Origin: Candidatus Babela massiliensis
GTDB taxonomy: Bacteria > Babelota > Babeliae > Babelales > Babelaceae
Direction: 5' to 3'
Length of the DNA: 64,000 nucleotides
Assembly (NCBI RefSeq): GCF_000513475.1
Contig: NC_023003.1
Span: 1 to 64,000 of the forward strand
Of the stretch, positions 41,111-50,399 are shown in pieces. The notes below the pieces were generated by a model. That model saw only the letters and a program-made list of their open reading frames with translations. It was not told where the DNA came from and made no database searches. How positions within the stretch are numbered: the stretch's first letter is position 1; each line of letters opens with the position of its first letter. The translations under genes were made by a program, and so were the position numbers.

Positions 41111-42877
41111 TTAAAAAGTTTCACCAGTTTGAAGTTTCCAAAGACGGGCATAAATTCCATTACGTTCTATAAGTTCATCGTGTTTTCCGGTTTCTATAAT
41201 TGTTCCATTATCAAGAACAAAAATTTTATCGGCATTTCTTATAGTTGATAATCTATGAGCAATAATTATAGTAGTATGATCTTCTTCTATTGCCTCAAGA
41301 GATATTTGAATTGCTCTTTCTGTTTCATTATCAAGAGCAGAAGTAGCTTCATCAAATACAAAAATAGGAGCATTTTTTAATATAGCTCTTGCAATAGAAA
41401 GTCTCTGTTTTTGTCCACCTGATAATTGTAGACCCGATTGAGAAACTATGGTATTAAATTGTTCTGGTAAAGCCATAATAAAATTATAAGCCTGAGCCAT
41501 TTTTGCTGCTTTAACTACTCTTTCAAGTGTAGCATTAGTTTGCCCATAAGCAATATTATCATAGATAGTTCCGGGCACTAGGAATAACTCTTGACTAACA
41601 AGTGATATTGTTTCTCTTAAACTTTTTTTAGTAACAGAGTTAATATCAGTTCCATCTATTAAGATTTTGCCTTGGGATATATCATAAAACCTAAGAAGTA
41701 GCTTAACAATAGTACTTTTACCAGATCCAGTTGAGCCTACAAAAGCAATGGTTTGGCCTGGTAAAATTTCAATATATAGATCTTTGAATATCTCTTTTCC
41801 ATTAGGATAGGTAAAGGATAAAGAATCAAATATAATATGACCTTTAATATTGGTTGGTACTAATTCTTGATTTACTGTTAAATCTGTTATTTCAACAGGT
41901 ACCTCTGCAATATCAAGTATTCTTCTTCCTGAGGTCATAGCTCTTTCATAAAGATCTACTAACCAAGCAAGATCAGCAAAAGGCCAAAGTAATCTTTGAG
42001 TTAAAAAAACCAATATGCTATAAGATCCAACTGCTAAAGTTCCATCAAGTACATATAAGCCACCTAAAACTAAAGTAACAATATAAGAACCCATAATTGC
42101 TATTCTAATTATAGGACTAAAAATAGAGTTAAATATAATAGAAATTTTATTAGCGTTACGATATGAGTCACTTGCTTGCTCTATGTTTTTACTTTCAAAC
42201 TCTTCTGCTGTATAGGCCTTAATTGTAACAAGACCCAATATATTATGTGTAATTAAAGAAGATATTTTTCCTGCTGCTTGACGAGCTTTAAAGTAAGCTT
42301 TCTTTAATTGATTTTGAAAATATGAAGTAATGAACAGTATAATAGGCATAGAAGAAAAGGCAAACAAAGAAATCGTTGGAGAAATGTAAAAGAAAATAGC
42401 ACTTACAGTTAAAGTGCTTACTAATAACTTTATTATATCATTGGCTCCATCATTAAAAAATTGTTCAAGAAGATTTATATCGTCGACCAAGATATTTAAT
42501 AAGTTTCCTACACTTTTATCTTCAAAGTACCCTATTTCAAGAGATTGTAAATGATTATAAGTATTAACTCTAATATTATGCTGTATATCTTGAGCTATTT
42601 TACGCCATAAAAAAGAATGTACTAGTTCTGTTAGAGATTCCAAAATATAAGTAATAGCAGTTATAATACCCAAGGTAATAATTTGTGAACGTGGATTTAA
42701 AATGCCAAAATTAGATAAGAAAGAGGCTTCTTGATTCACTACTATATCTACCGCCATACCTATCAATAAATCGGGAAAAACATCGATTATCTTATTTATA
42801 GCAGAAAAAATAGATGCTATAAATAAAGTAAATTTATTAATTTGGGCATAATTTATAATTCTTCTTAAAGTATTCAT
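41111..42877 (-). CDS. ABC exporter, MsbA/MDR type (permease-ATPase fusion)
   Basis: A six-helix ABC type-1 transmembrane domain (residues about 20-310) is fused to an ATP-binding domain. The latter has Walker A GSTGSGKST, the Q-loop SLVSQELFLV, the signature LSGGQKQRLS, Walker B PIFVFDEATSALD and the switch His in IIAHRLSTI. The 588-residue half-transporter should work as a homodimer. Its class (MsbA lipid flippase, or multidrug/lipid exporter) cannot be resolved from sequence alone. No clear Shine-Dalgarno precedes the ATG. Confidence 0.93.
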   Translation of the reverse strand: MNTLRRIINYAQINKFTLFIASIFSAINKIIDVFPDLLIGMAVDIVVNQEASFLSNFGILNPRSQIITLGIITAITYILESLTELVHSFLWRKIAQDIQHNIRVNTYNHLQSLEIGYFEDKSVGNLLNILVDDINLLEQFFNDGANDIIKLLVSTLTVSAIFFYISPTISLFAFSSMPIILFITSYFQNQLKKAYFKARQAAGKISSLITHNILGLVTIKAYTAEEFESKNIEQASDSYRNANKISIIFNSIFSPIIRIAIMGSYIVTLVLGGLYVLDGTLAVGSYSILVFLTQRLLWPFADLAWLVDLYERAMTSGRRILDIAEVPVEITDLTVNQELVPTNIKGHIIFDSLSFTYPNGKEIFKDLYIEILPGQTIAFVGSTGSGKSTIVKLLLRFYDISQGKILIDGTDINSVTKKSLRETISLVSQELFLVPGTIYDNIAYGQTNATLERVVKAAKMAQAYNFIMALPEQFNTIVSQSGLQLSGGQKQRLSIARAILKNAPIFVFDEATSALDNETERAIQISLEAIEEDHTTIIIAHRLSTIRNADKIFVLDNGTIIETGKHDELIERNGIYARLWKLQTGETF

Positions 42878-42975
42878 TCGTTGATGAACCTAATAGTTAC
42901 TTCATAATAATTAGACGTAATATTATGATAATATAAATATTATAGAAAGTGCAACTCAAATAACAAATATAATTC

Positions 42976-43503
42976 TTATTTCTTTTCATCCAAGAAAATT
43001 TGATGTTCAAGTCTTATAATTTCATGTGCTTGTTCTTTATCAAGCCAAGCTCTAAAATGAGTAGTTTTACCTTTTTCCAATTCTTTATATGCTTGAAAGA
43101 AATGTTTAATTTCATCTCTTAAATGTTCGTTAACCTGATTTAAATTATGAACATAGTTATAATAAGGATCATTTTCAGCAACTGCTATAATTTTATAATC
43201 ACGTCCTTTTTCATCCTCTATATCTAAAGCACCTACAGGTCGAGCTTTTAATATGCAACCAGAAAAAGTAGGTTGTTTTATTAAAACAAGAACATCAAGA
43301 GGATCTCCATCTTCTGATCTAGTTTGAGGAATAAATCCATAATCAGTTGGATAAAAAAATGGAGAATGTAAAACACGATCAAGTACAATCGCATCAATAT
43401 CTTCTTTATATTCATATTTATTATTAGAACCCCGAGGGATTTCTATAATAACATTTACACTTTCTGGAAAATTTTTACCAATTTTAATATGAGAAAGATT
43501 CAT
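42976..43503 (-). CDS. ppa: Soluble inorganic pyrophosphatase
   Basis: Family I pyrophosphatase hydrolysing PPi to phosphate in the cytoplasm. The active-site block EDGDPLDVLVL, the opening IIEIPRGSNNKYEY and the YPTDYGFIPQT and KDYKIIAV-like (RDYKIIAVAEND) segments are all present; the length of 175 residues is normal. AGGTG precedes the start. Confidence 0.96.
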   Translation of the reverse strand: MNLSHIKIGKNFPESVNVIIEIPRGSNNKYEYKEDIDAIVLDRVLHSPFFYPTDYGFIPQTRSEDGDPLDVLVLIKQPTFSGCILKARPVGALDIEDEKGRDYKIIAVAENDPYYNYVHNLNQVNEHLRDEIKHFFQAYKELEKGKTTHFRAWLDKEQAHEIIRLEHQIFLDEKK

Positions 43504-43686
43504 AAAGCAACACCTAAATTAAATTAAAAGTAAATTATAAAAAACTATATTCTTGAATTTTAATTAAAAAAACATTGAGATAATAATTATATTATTTTAT
43601 CAAAAATTTATCTACAAGAATTTATAATATATGATAAAATAAGAATATAACTTAAATAATTAACAATTCAGTTTAGAAAGAGTCTA

Positions 43687-44394
43687 ATGAGTAACTTATC
43701 AGGATTCATACTTATTAATAAACCTAAGGACATAACATCTTTTCAAGTTATAAGATATCTTAAAAAATTTTTACCTAAAAATACTAAAATAGGTCATGCG
43801 GGGACTTTAGACCCTTTTGCCACAGGTTTGATGATAATAGCAATATCAAGAGAATATACAAAAAAAATTAGTATGTTTCTCAATTCAGATAAAGAGTATA
43901 TAGCAACTGCTCAATTAGGAATATTAACAGATACATTAGATCTTACTGGCTCAATTATAAAAGAATGTGATCATGCGATTACTCAAGATTCTATTCAAAA
44001 TTCTATTGAAGAGTTAAAAGATAATTATGTACAAATCCCTCCTATTTATTCTGCTCTTAAATATCAGGGAAAAGCTTTATATAAATTAGCAAGAAATAAA
44101 AAATTATCAGAGCAAGATCTAAATAAAATATCTCAAAATAAAAAACGTGAGGTAAAAATATATAGTATAGATATATTAGAGTTTAATGATCCTTATTTAA
44201 AAATCAAAACTCAAGTCTCTCATGGAACTTATATTAGATCTCTTGTAAATGATATTGCACAAATGGCTGGTACTGTAGCAACTACTCAAGAATTAATGAG
44301 AACTAAAATAGATAACTATTCTCTTGATCAGGCACTTGAGCTTGAAAAAATCAAAGATGCAGAAATGATAGAGAAAAATTTGTTAAAAATTTAG
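43687..44394 (+). CDS. truB: tRNA pseudouridine-55 synthase TruB
   Basis: TruB converts U55 in the T-loop of tRNAs to pseudouridine. The protein has the opening GFILINKPKDITSFQVIR, the catalytic block GHAGTLDPFATGLMIIA (Asp nucleophile), KEYIATAQLGILTDTLD and GTYIRSLVNDIAQ. At 235 residues it lacks the C-terminal PUA-like extension of longer TruB proteins, as in reduced genomes. Binding site weak (AGAAAGAG). Confidence 0.95.
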   Translation: MSNLSGFILINKPKDITSFQVIRYLKKFLPKNTKIGHAGTLDPFATGLMIIAISREYTKKISMFLNSDKEYIATAQLGILTDTLDLTGSIIKECDHAITQDSIQNSIEELKDNYVQIPPIYSALKYQGKALYKLARNKKLSEQDLNKISQNKKREVKIYSIDILEFNDPYLKIKTQVSHGTYIRSLVNDIAQMAGTVATTQELMRTKIDNYSLDQALELEKIKDAEMIEKNLLKI

Positions 44395-44415
44395 TATCTA
44401 TATCTTTATTATCTA

Positions 44416-44629
44416 TTAAAGAATGCATAAAGCCACATTACCGCTACCGCGGCAGATATTCTTATAATAAATGGTAATCTCATTGCGAATAATTATTAAA
44501 GCGGTATTGCCTGCATTATCTTTGATTCCTATACTAGCTTTGGCTTGGATTAACATTTTGATAATTTTGAAATTGTTATTGGTGTAATGAAACCATTAAA
44601 GCTATTCTACCATAATCATCTGTAGCATT
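44416..44629 (-). pseudogene. Frameshifted ankyrin-repeat gene remnant
   Basis: Minus-strand translation yields NATDDYGRIALMVSLH, then after a one-base shift NNFKIIKMLIQAKASIGIKD and NAGNTALIIIR, which together read as one and a half ankyrin repeats. The frame then drifts to a stop at 44416-44418. There is no start, signal peptide or complete array. It is the residue of an ankyrin gene like the intact ones here. Confidence 0.7.
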
Positions 44630-44937
44630 TTAAAAAGACATTTATATAAATTATTATATAAAGTGAAAGTCGATAATTTAACGAAAGCATACTTTGAGCA
44701 GTATAGTAGTATAAATTTTAGCATTCTTAAAGACATAGGCATTTAAAGCAGAGAGGTATTAGTAAATAATAAGTCATATTTGATATTTAATATGTTTAAG
44801 TTCATATTAAATTAATTAATATTAATTTTATAATTTATTTATTAAACTGAAATTAATAAAATATTAATTAAATTGTAAAAATAACTATCATAAGAAATAA
44901 AAAATCTTTATTAATGGTTATTATATTTTGAGAGATT
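44630..44937. other. No gene recognised
   Basis: AT-rich DNA between the ankyrin remnant and the next pseudogene, with no open frame or clear hairpin that I can support. Confidence 0.5.
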
Positions 44938-45424
44938 ATGATTTTAAAAAAATTACCAATATATATAAGCTCCTTTAAAGATATGATAGAGGGCAATTGT
45001 TTATATATAGATAAAACAAAATATATTTACGATCTTTTTATAAGAAAAAATCTTAATAATGAATTAAATATAATTGCTGCAAAAAAATATATTTGCTCAT
45101 ATTCCATATACTTTAACTGCTAAAGATCTCAAAGAAAAAGATTATCATATTCTAATTCAGTTTATCTTAAGTGTACTTTCTGGTAATGCTCAATCTGAGA
45201 CTATTACTAATACCGGTAGAATTGACTTAATTTTAGAGACTAAGAATATTATCTATATCTTTGAATTTAAAGTTAATCAATCAGTTCAAATTGCTCTTCA
45301 ACAAATAAAAGATAAAAAGTATTATCATAAGTTTTTAGATAAAAATAAAAAGATAGTACTTGTTGGCCTAAATTTTAATAATCTAGATAGTAATCTTGAA
45401 TTTATATCAGAAGAAATTCATTAA
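44938..45424 (+). pseudogene. Internally deleted AAA-ATPase-like / PD-(D/E)XK nuclease gene
   Basis: The first 50 codons (LKKLPIYISSFKDMIEGNCLYIDKTKYIYDL) match the N-terminus of the AAA-ATPase_like/DUF1703 family. Near 45080 the frame shifts and the sequence continues in another frame from IFAHIPYTLTAKDLKEKDYH through GRIDLILETKNIIYIFEFKV to IQIKDKKYYHKFL-like residues, which match the family's C-terminal PD-(D/E)XK nuclease domain: Asp in GRIDL, ExK in FEFK, and the QIKDKKYYHKF helix. The central ATPase part (roughly 300 residues) is missing. The ORF at 45074-45424 alone could be translated, but the gene is almost certainly broken. Confidence 0.75.
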
Positions 45425-45542
45425 ATTTTATTAAATAATGCGAACTCAATATAAGCTAGATAGCAAAAGCTGATATTAATCTAAACTTATATTTATTTTG
45501 TCAATTTGAATTTTTTTATAAATTAATATTAAAAATATTGCG

Positions 45543-45548
45543 TATAAT
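45543..45548 (+). promoter_or_regulatory. -10 element (TATAAT) upstream of the basic small protein
   Basis: A consensus TATAAT in CGTATAATGT lies 48 bases before the ATG at 45597. I see no clear -35 hexamer at the expected distance. Confidence 0.4.
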
Positions 45549-45596
45549 GTCTGTTAAATGTTATATTTATAATAAAAATATCTATGGGAGAAAGTA

Positions 45597-45764
45597 ATGA
45601 AGCTAACCAAGAAGGGATCTTTTATCCCAAAAGTTATAACTAGGAAGATAAAAGCTAATCTTAATGTAAGATCAGCTGGATCTGAACAAGTAAGAAATCA
45701 CGAAGTATCAAAAAGTACCGGTCGTTTTTTTGGACAAAAATGGTATCCTACTCGCGATAAGTAA
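45597..45764 (+). CDS. Small basic protein of unknown function (55 aa)
   Basis: This short gene has a GGGAGA site 6 bases before the ATG and a consensus TATAAT upstream. The product is strongly basic with no signal peptide and opens MKLTKKGSFIPKVITRKIKA, continues with SAGSEQVRNHEVSKSTGRFF and ends GQKWYPTRDK. Its composition and length resemble ribosome- or nucleic-acid-associated proteins, but I recognise no ribosomal family. It converges almost end to end with the LolC/E-type gene (1 base apart), so it has no room for a separate terminator. Confidence 0.7.
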   Translation: MKLTKKGSFIPKVITRKIKANLNVRSAGSEQVRNHEVSKSTGRFFGQKWYPTRDK

Positions 45765-45765
45765 T

Positions 45766-47004
45766 TTAAAAGGCCTCACTTTTGAGTATTTGAGCAATAT
45801 CTATATCTTTAGTTCTTCTAATTGGAACTATGGTGACTAGTAAACTTATAACAATTACTCCAAGTAAAATAAACAAAGCTATTTTTATATTCATAAGTGC
45901 AGGCAAATAATTAACGTAGTAAGCGTCAGGTACTTTTATTAATTGATGATGATCAATAATATAACTGATAAGCCAAGCTGCTAAAATACCGATTATAGAA
46001 GCACTAAGAGTTAGTATAAACGAAATAAATATAAAAATTAATCTTATAGAACTATTTTTCATGCCATGTGCCTTAAGTAAAGCTATATCCTTTCTTTTAT
46101 GAGTAATTAACATAAATAATAAAGAAATGATATTCATAGTAGCTATAAGTGTAATTAATAGCAAAATAACTACCATTGCAAGCTTTTCAAGAGCTAAAGC
46201 TGAAACAATTGCTGGATACAGATCTTTCCATGAGAAAACTTCTAATTTTAATCTATTTCTTAAAAGGTCTATTACATTTTTATTATCTTTAAAATCTTTA
46301 TGTAACTTGATATTTACCCCTGTAGCGCCATGCTGAAAAATGTCTTGAAACAAATCTAAAGAACTTATAATAATATGTTCATCAAATTCATTTATACCGG
46401 TTTTAAATATACCCATTATTTTTACAGGTTCAGAATGTAATGTTATATTGTTATTATCTATTTCTTGATCTGGATATAATAAATCTATAGTATCCCCCAC
46501 GTTAACTAAAAGTTGTTGTGATAAAGTTTGACCTATAAATATATGTTTATATTTTAATAATTTTGGCCAACTTTTTATATCTTTATAAGTACACAACATC
46601 ATATCTTTCAACCCACTAACTAAAGGTTCATTTTTTGGGTCTATTCCTTTTATCATACCTAAAGTGTGTATATTTTTGTTTTTTTGATTAGATTTCAATA
46701 TAATTTGTCCAATAGAAAAAGGACTTGCTGCTTTTATATATTTTTTGAATTCGTTCATAAGTACTGGTTTCAGTTTATCAAAATTAATCTCTCTTGATCT
46801 GGTATTGATAATGACATCAGAATGAATGCCTTGTAATTTCTTACATGTAGCCTTCTCAAATCCATTCATAATAGCGCATATCAAAGTTAATGCAAAAACA
46901 CTAATTAAAATACTTAAAAAGCATACTTTGGCCATAGAAGAAATCGATCTCTCTTCTTTAAGATTGCCCAAATATTTAAGGGCTAAAGATAATTCAAAAG
47001 ACAT
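45766..47004 (-). CDS. LolC/E-type ABC permease (lipoprotein release)
   Basis: The 412-residue membrane protein has the LolC/LolE layout: a first helix (MAKVCFLSILISVFALTLICAIMNGFE), a large periplasmic domain with the motif HTLGMIKGIDPKNEP, and three C-terminal helices (for example LLLITLIATMNIISLLFMLI and FIFISFILTLSASIIGILAAWLI) ending VTIVPIRRTKDIDIAQILKSE. This is the FtsX-like fold. Such permeases extract lipoproteins from the inner membrane with the LolD ATPase, which is not in this window. It supports a double-membrane cell. Confidence 0.9.
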   Translation of the reverse strand: MSFELSLALKYLGNLKEERSISSMAKVCFLSILISVFALTLICAIMNGFEKATCKKLQGIHSDVIINTRSREINFDKLKPVLMNEFKKYIKAASPFSIGQIILKSNQKNKNIHTLGMIKGIDPKNEPLVSGLKDMMLCTYKDIKSWPKLLKYKHIFIGQTLSQQLLVNVGDTIDLLYPDQEIDNNNITLHSEPVKIMGIFKTGINEFDEHIIISSLDLFQDIFQHGATGVNIKLHKDFKDNKNVIDLLRNRLKLEVFSWKDLYPAIVSALALEKLAMVVILLLITLIATMNIISLLFMLITHKRKDIALLKAHGMKNSSIRLIFIFISFILTLSASIIGILAAWLISYIIDHHQLIKVPDAYYVNYLPALMNIKIALFILLGVIVISLLVTIVPIRRTKDIDIAQILKSEAF

Positions 47005-47244
47005 ATATCAGACTCTATTAAATAAAATATTATATTACTATAGATAATAGGATAAAACTTATTAATTATAAATCAACTAATTAAATAGGTAATTTTTATT
47101 AGAGTTATATGTTTATATGTTTCAAAATATTTGTTTTGGCTTATATAAAGTTTAAAGGACTTAATCTTTCATTGACGTGATTATAAAGCTACTATAGATT
47201 ATATGCAATTTATTAACAAGAAATCAAAAACTTTAAGGAAGAAA

Positions 47245-48624
47245 ATGCATATTAAAAAAATTCTGGCTTTATTGTGTGTTTTTAATTGTTTTTACATTTT
47301 AACTCAAGATGATTGGTCTGTTTGGGGAGATAATCCTGTTCTTTATCCAAAAGATGTATTTTATCCTAATAATCTTGAAGAAGTTATATCTATAATTAAA
47401 AAAGCAAACCTTGATAATCATAAAGTTAAAGCAATAGGATCATGTCATTCATGGAGTAACTTAATTAATACTAATGGATATATTATAAATACTGATAAGT
47501 TAGATAAGATATTATATGTAGACAGAGATAATAAAAAAGTGAAGGTGGAATGTGGTATTAAATTAAAAGATCTTTTTAGTTTTTTAGCACAAGAAAATCT
47601 ATCTTTACCTAATCAAGGATTTATTGCCGAACAAAGTATAGTTGGTGCTATTTCTACTGGTACTCATGGAACTGGTCATACAGGAGTACTTTCTGATTTT
47701 ATTTCTGAATTTGAAGTTATTGATTCTCAAGGCAATTTTTATAAAGTAACTAAAGATACTAACTCAGATTGGATACCTTTTTTACGTATAGGTCTAGGTG
47801 CTCTTAGTTTTATATATTCAGTAACTATTGAATGTGATAATTTGTTTATATTAAATCATAAGAGAGTTTTATCAACTTGGCAGGAGGCTATGGATAATTA
47901 TAAATCTAATTATCAAAATAATGATTATTATATGTTTATGGCTCATCCTACCTCAGATATGGTTTTGAACTTTTTTTGGAATAAAACAGATAGTGTTACA
48001 AAAAGGCGATTTATTTATGATATTCCGGAAAATATAGTGACTAATGCTTTTTTATCAAGAGCTGCAGTAAGATCTTTAAAGTATGCCCCTCAAGTTGGAA
48101 GTAGGCTTATAGAGCTATGGTTATTTGGTATGCAGAAAGATTCTCATAATCAGTATAGCTATTTAAGTTTATCGCCTTTAAAGGATCCTATTTCTGTTGA
48201 ATATTATATTGAAGTTGAATTTGGTGTACATATTGATGATTTTAAAATTGCAATAGATAAATTCAAAGAACTTTATAACTCTTATGAAAATCAAGGTTAT
48301 AATTTAACTGCTTTATTAACCTGCAGATTTAGTCCAGGTTTTGATAAATCGTTTTTGAGCATGTCTTATAAAAGAGATACTGCTTATATAACTATCAATA
48401 TAATTAATTATTTTGATAAATACTTGGAATTTTTTAATAAACTTGAGCAGATGCTAGAACCTTATTTACCAAGACCGCATTGGGGCAAATTTCATCTATT
48501 AAACAAAGAAAAAATATGTAATTTATATGGCCAAGAAACTTTTGATCGATTTAATGATATTAGAGATAAATTGGATCCTAATAGAATGTTTTCTAATGAT
48601 TTTATAGAACGTTGCTTTGGTTAG
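47245..48624 (+). CDS. Exported FAD-linked oxidase, aldonolactone oxidase-like
   Basis: AAGGAAG before the ATG at 47245 and a signal peptide (MHIKKILALLCVFNCFYIL) fix the start. The protein matches the D-arabinono-1,4-lactone / L-gulonolactone oxidase family: FAD-binding start VFYPNNLEEVISIIKKA, the motif AIGSCHSWSNLI with the His usually bonded covalently to FAD, IVGAISTGTHGTG, and the C-terminal ALO motif RPHWGKFHLL. Members oxidise sugar lactones with O2 or cytochrome as acceptor. An exported form is unusual for an intracellular bacterium; the substrate is unknown. Confidence 0.88.
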   Translation: MHIKKILALLCVFNCFYILTQDDWSVWGDNPVLYPKDVFYPNNLEEVISIIKKANLDNHKVKAIGSCHSWSNLINTNGYIINTDKLDKILYVDRDNKKVKVECGIKLKDLFSFLAQENLSLPNQGFIAEQSIVGAISTGTHGTGHTGVLSDFISEFEVIDSQGNFYKVTKDTNSDWIPFLRIGLGALSFIYSVTIECDNLFILNHKRVLSTWQEAMDNYKSNYQNNDYYMFMAHPTSDMVLNFFWNKTDSVTKRRFIYDIPENIVTNAFLSRAAVRSLKYAPQVGSRLIELWLFGMQKDSHNQYSYLSLSPLKDPISVEYYIEVEFGVHIDDFKIAIDKFKELYNSYENQGYNLTALLTCRFSPGFDKSFLSMSYKRDTAYITINIINYFDKYLEFFNKLEQMLEPYLPRPHWGKFHLLNKEKICNLYGQETFDRFNDIRDKLDPNRMFSNDFIERCFG

Positions 48625-48717
48625 TAACTTTTAATATTATTTATTTTGAGCTTTTGTTATTAATATATAAAAAAGTTATAATTAATATGAGTATATTTAA
48701 CTAAAGTAAAGGGAAAA

Positions 48718-49269
48718 ATGGAGTTAAAAGAAATATTAGAATCCGGCATAAAGCAGATTTTGGAATCAATTTTAGATATCAAAAAATATATTATATCACT
48801 ATACAATAAAACGCAAGCGAGTTCTACTCCTAATAGAAGTGAAAACTTAAATGAACTGTTTACAGCGCTTGCTAAAGCTCAAGGGGAAATGAAGATAGCC
48901 AATGAATTATGTGAAAATCCTTATTTTAAATCTAAATATGCCAATTTAGCAGAAATCGTTAAGGCATCAAGACCAGCTTTGAGTAAAAACGGTTTATCAG
49001 TTATACAGCAGATATTAAGCGATGATGAAGGCCGAATGCTCTTATGTACTATTTTATCGCATGCCTCTGGTCAATGGATAGAAAGTAGAGTGAGAATTAT
49101 ACCTCCTAAAAATGATGTTCAATCTATTGGATCTTATATGACTTACTTAAAGCGTTATTCTTATGCATCAATTGTAGGAGTAGTAACCTCAGATGAGGAT
49201 GATGACGGCGAAAGAGCTGTTGCTGATATGAGAAATTCTTATTTAAAGAATTTAAAGCAAAATCCTTAG
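48718..49269 (+). CDS. Erf-family single-strand annealing protein
   Basis: After a short N-terminal helix the protein matches the ERF superfamily of phage recombination proteins: NPYFKSKYANLAEIVKASRP, ALSKNGLSVIQQ, LLCTILSHASGQWIESRV and the closing SIGSYMTYLKRYSYASIVGV. ERF proteins anneal complementary single strands in homologous recombination, usually beside a 5' exonuclease and a single-strand binding protein. None is adjacent, so it is a lone gene of probable phage origin retained in the chromosome. AAAGGG lies close to the ATG. Confidence 0.88.
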   Translation: MELKEILESGIKQILESILDIKKYIISLYNKTQASSTPNRSENLNELFTALAKAQGEMKIANELCENPYFKSKYANLAEIVKASRPALSKNGLSVIQQILSDDEGRMLLCTILSHASGQWIESRVRIIPPKNDVQSIGSYMTYLKRYSYASIVGVVTSDEDDDGERAVADMRNSYLKNLKQNP

Positions 49270-49343
49270 AAATTTTTATTATATTGCTATCTTATTAGTT
49301 TGGGCTATTATTATCTTTAATTTTAGCATTATATCTACTACCC

Positions 49344-49371
49344 TTGACTGTTTTTTTGCTATTTGTATAAT
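49344..49371 (+). promoter_or_regulatory. Sigma70-like promoter for the ankyrin gene
   Basis: TTGACT, 16-base spacer, TATAAT, 48 bases before the ATG at 49419. Confidence 0.65.
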
Positions 49372-49418
49372 TATATATAATTAATGCTGATTTTTATTAA
49401 ATAATAAAAAGGTTAAAA

Positions 49419-50342
49419 ATGTCAAAAATAATAAAATTTATAAGTTTAATATTATCATGCTTTGCATCTTTTAATATAATATGCATGGAAAGTTTAGAAT
49501 CAGGAATTTTAACTATTGATAAAGAGTTGTTAATATCAACTTTTATTCAAGAAGGTGTTAGAAGAAGTTGGAGTAATATTTTTGATTTTTATAATGAAAA
49601 AAATGACAAAGAATTTGATAGATTCATTTGTATGCTCCGTAGAACTTGTAAAAATTTTAATGAAGTGTTTAAAAATTTATATGACGATCCTTATAATATT
49701 GAACTTATAGAGAAATATAAAGAAGAGCAATTTCAAGCTTTATTTAATCTATTGAAAAATGAATCTGAAAAGGAACATAAAAGTGCTTGTGATGATGAGC
49801 TTAATGAAAAGAGCTTGACTGTTCAATTAGAAGGAATTTTAAAATCTTATCTATTAGCCAAAGAGGACTTAATAAAATGTATTAAATTAATTATGGCCGG
49901 CGCAGATGTTAATATTAAAAGCCCTATTTATAAAGATACTTTACTGTTTAGGTGTTGCGGACACAGGGATAATACTTCTTTAGTAAAAATACTTATATTA
50001 TTAGGTGCACATGTTAATTTAAGTAGAAGCGCTGGAGTTACTGCTTTAATGAGAGCGTCTCAAAATGGAGCTGTTGGTATTGTTAAGTTATTAATTAATG
50101 CGGGTGCTGATATTAATGCTTACAATATGGCATCCAAAAATGCTTTGATGCATGCTTGTGACTTAAGTGCATTAGATACTGATGCCGTTGCTAAGTTATT
50201 GATTGATGAAGGAATTGATCTTTATCATAGAGATAACTTTGGTAGATTTGCCAGAGATATAGCTGTTACAAATCGTCGTATGATCATAGTTAATTTAATA
50301 GATAATGCATTAAGAGAGATCAATAAAAAAGATGTTATTTAA
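49419..50342 (+). CDS. Exported ankyrin protein with degenerate F-box-like region
   Basis: Signal peptide (FISLILSCFASFNIICM) and N-terminal helical region. A part of it (FIQEGVRRSWSNIFDFYN then LRRTCKNFNEVFKNL) resembles the F-box of the protein at 21058, but less clearly. The shared linker (LNEKSLTVQLEGIL, then CIKLIMAGADVNIKS) precedes about four ankyrin repeats, such as GVTALMRASQNGAVGIVKLL and INAGADINAYNMASKNALMH. AAAAGG precedes the ATG at 49419. It converges with the ankyrin gene at 50398 over a shared terminator. Confidence 0.88.
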   Translation: MSKIIKFISLILSCFASFNIICMESLESGILTIDKELLISTFIQEGVRRSWSNIFDFYNEKNDKEFDRFICMLRRTCKNFNEVFKNLYDDPYNIELIEKYKEEQFQALFNLLKNESEKEHKSACDDELNEKSLTVQLEGILKSYLLAKEDLIKCIKLIMAGADVNIKSPIYKDTLLFRCCGHRDNTSLVKILILLGAHVNLSRSAGVTALMRASQNGAVGIVKLLINAGADINAYNMASKNALMHACDLSALDTDAVAKLLIDEGIDLYHRDNFGRFARDIAVTNRRMIIVNLIDNALREINKKDVI

Positions 50343-50367
50343 TTTATCAAAATCAGATATATTAAAA

Positions 50368-50399
50368 AAAGAGCTAGTATTTATACTAGCTCTTTTTTT
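50368..50399. terminator. Rho-independent terminator, bidirectional
   Basis: AAAGAGCTAGTA / TACTAGCTCTTT with a TTTA loop and T-run, between two convergent ankyrin genes; it resembles the hairpin at 14731-14757. Confidence 0.88.
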
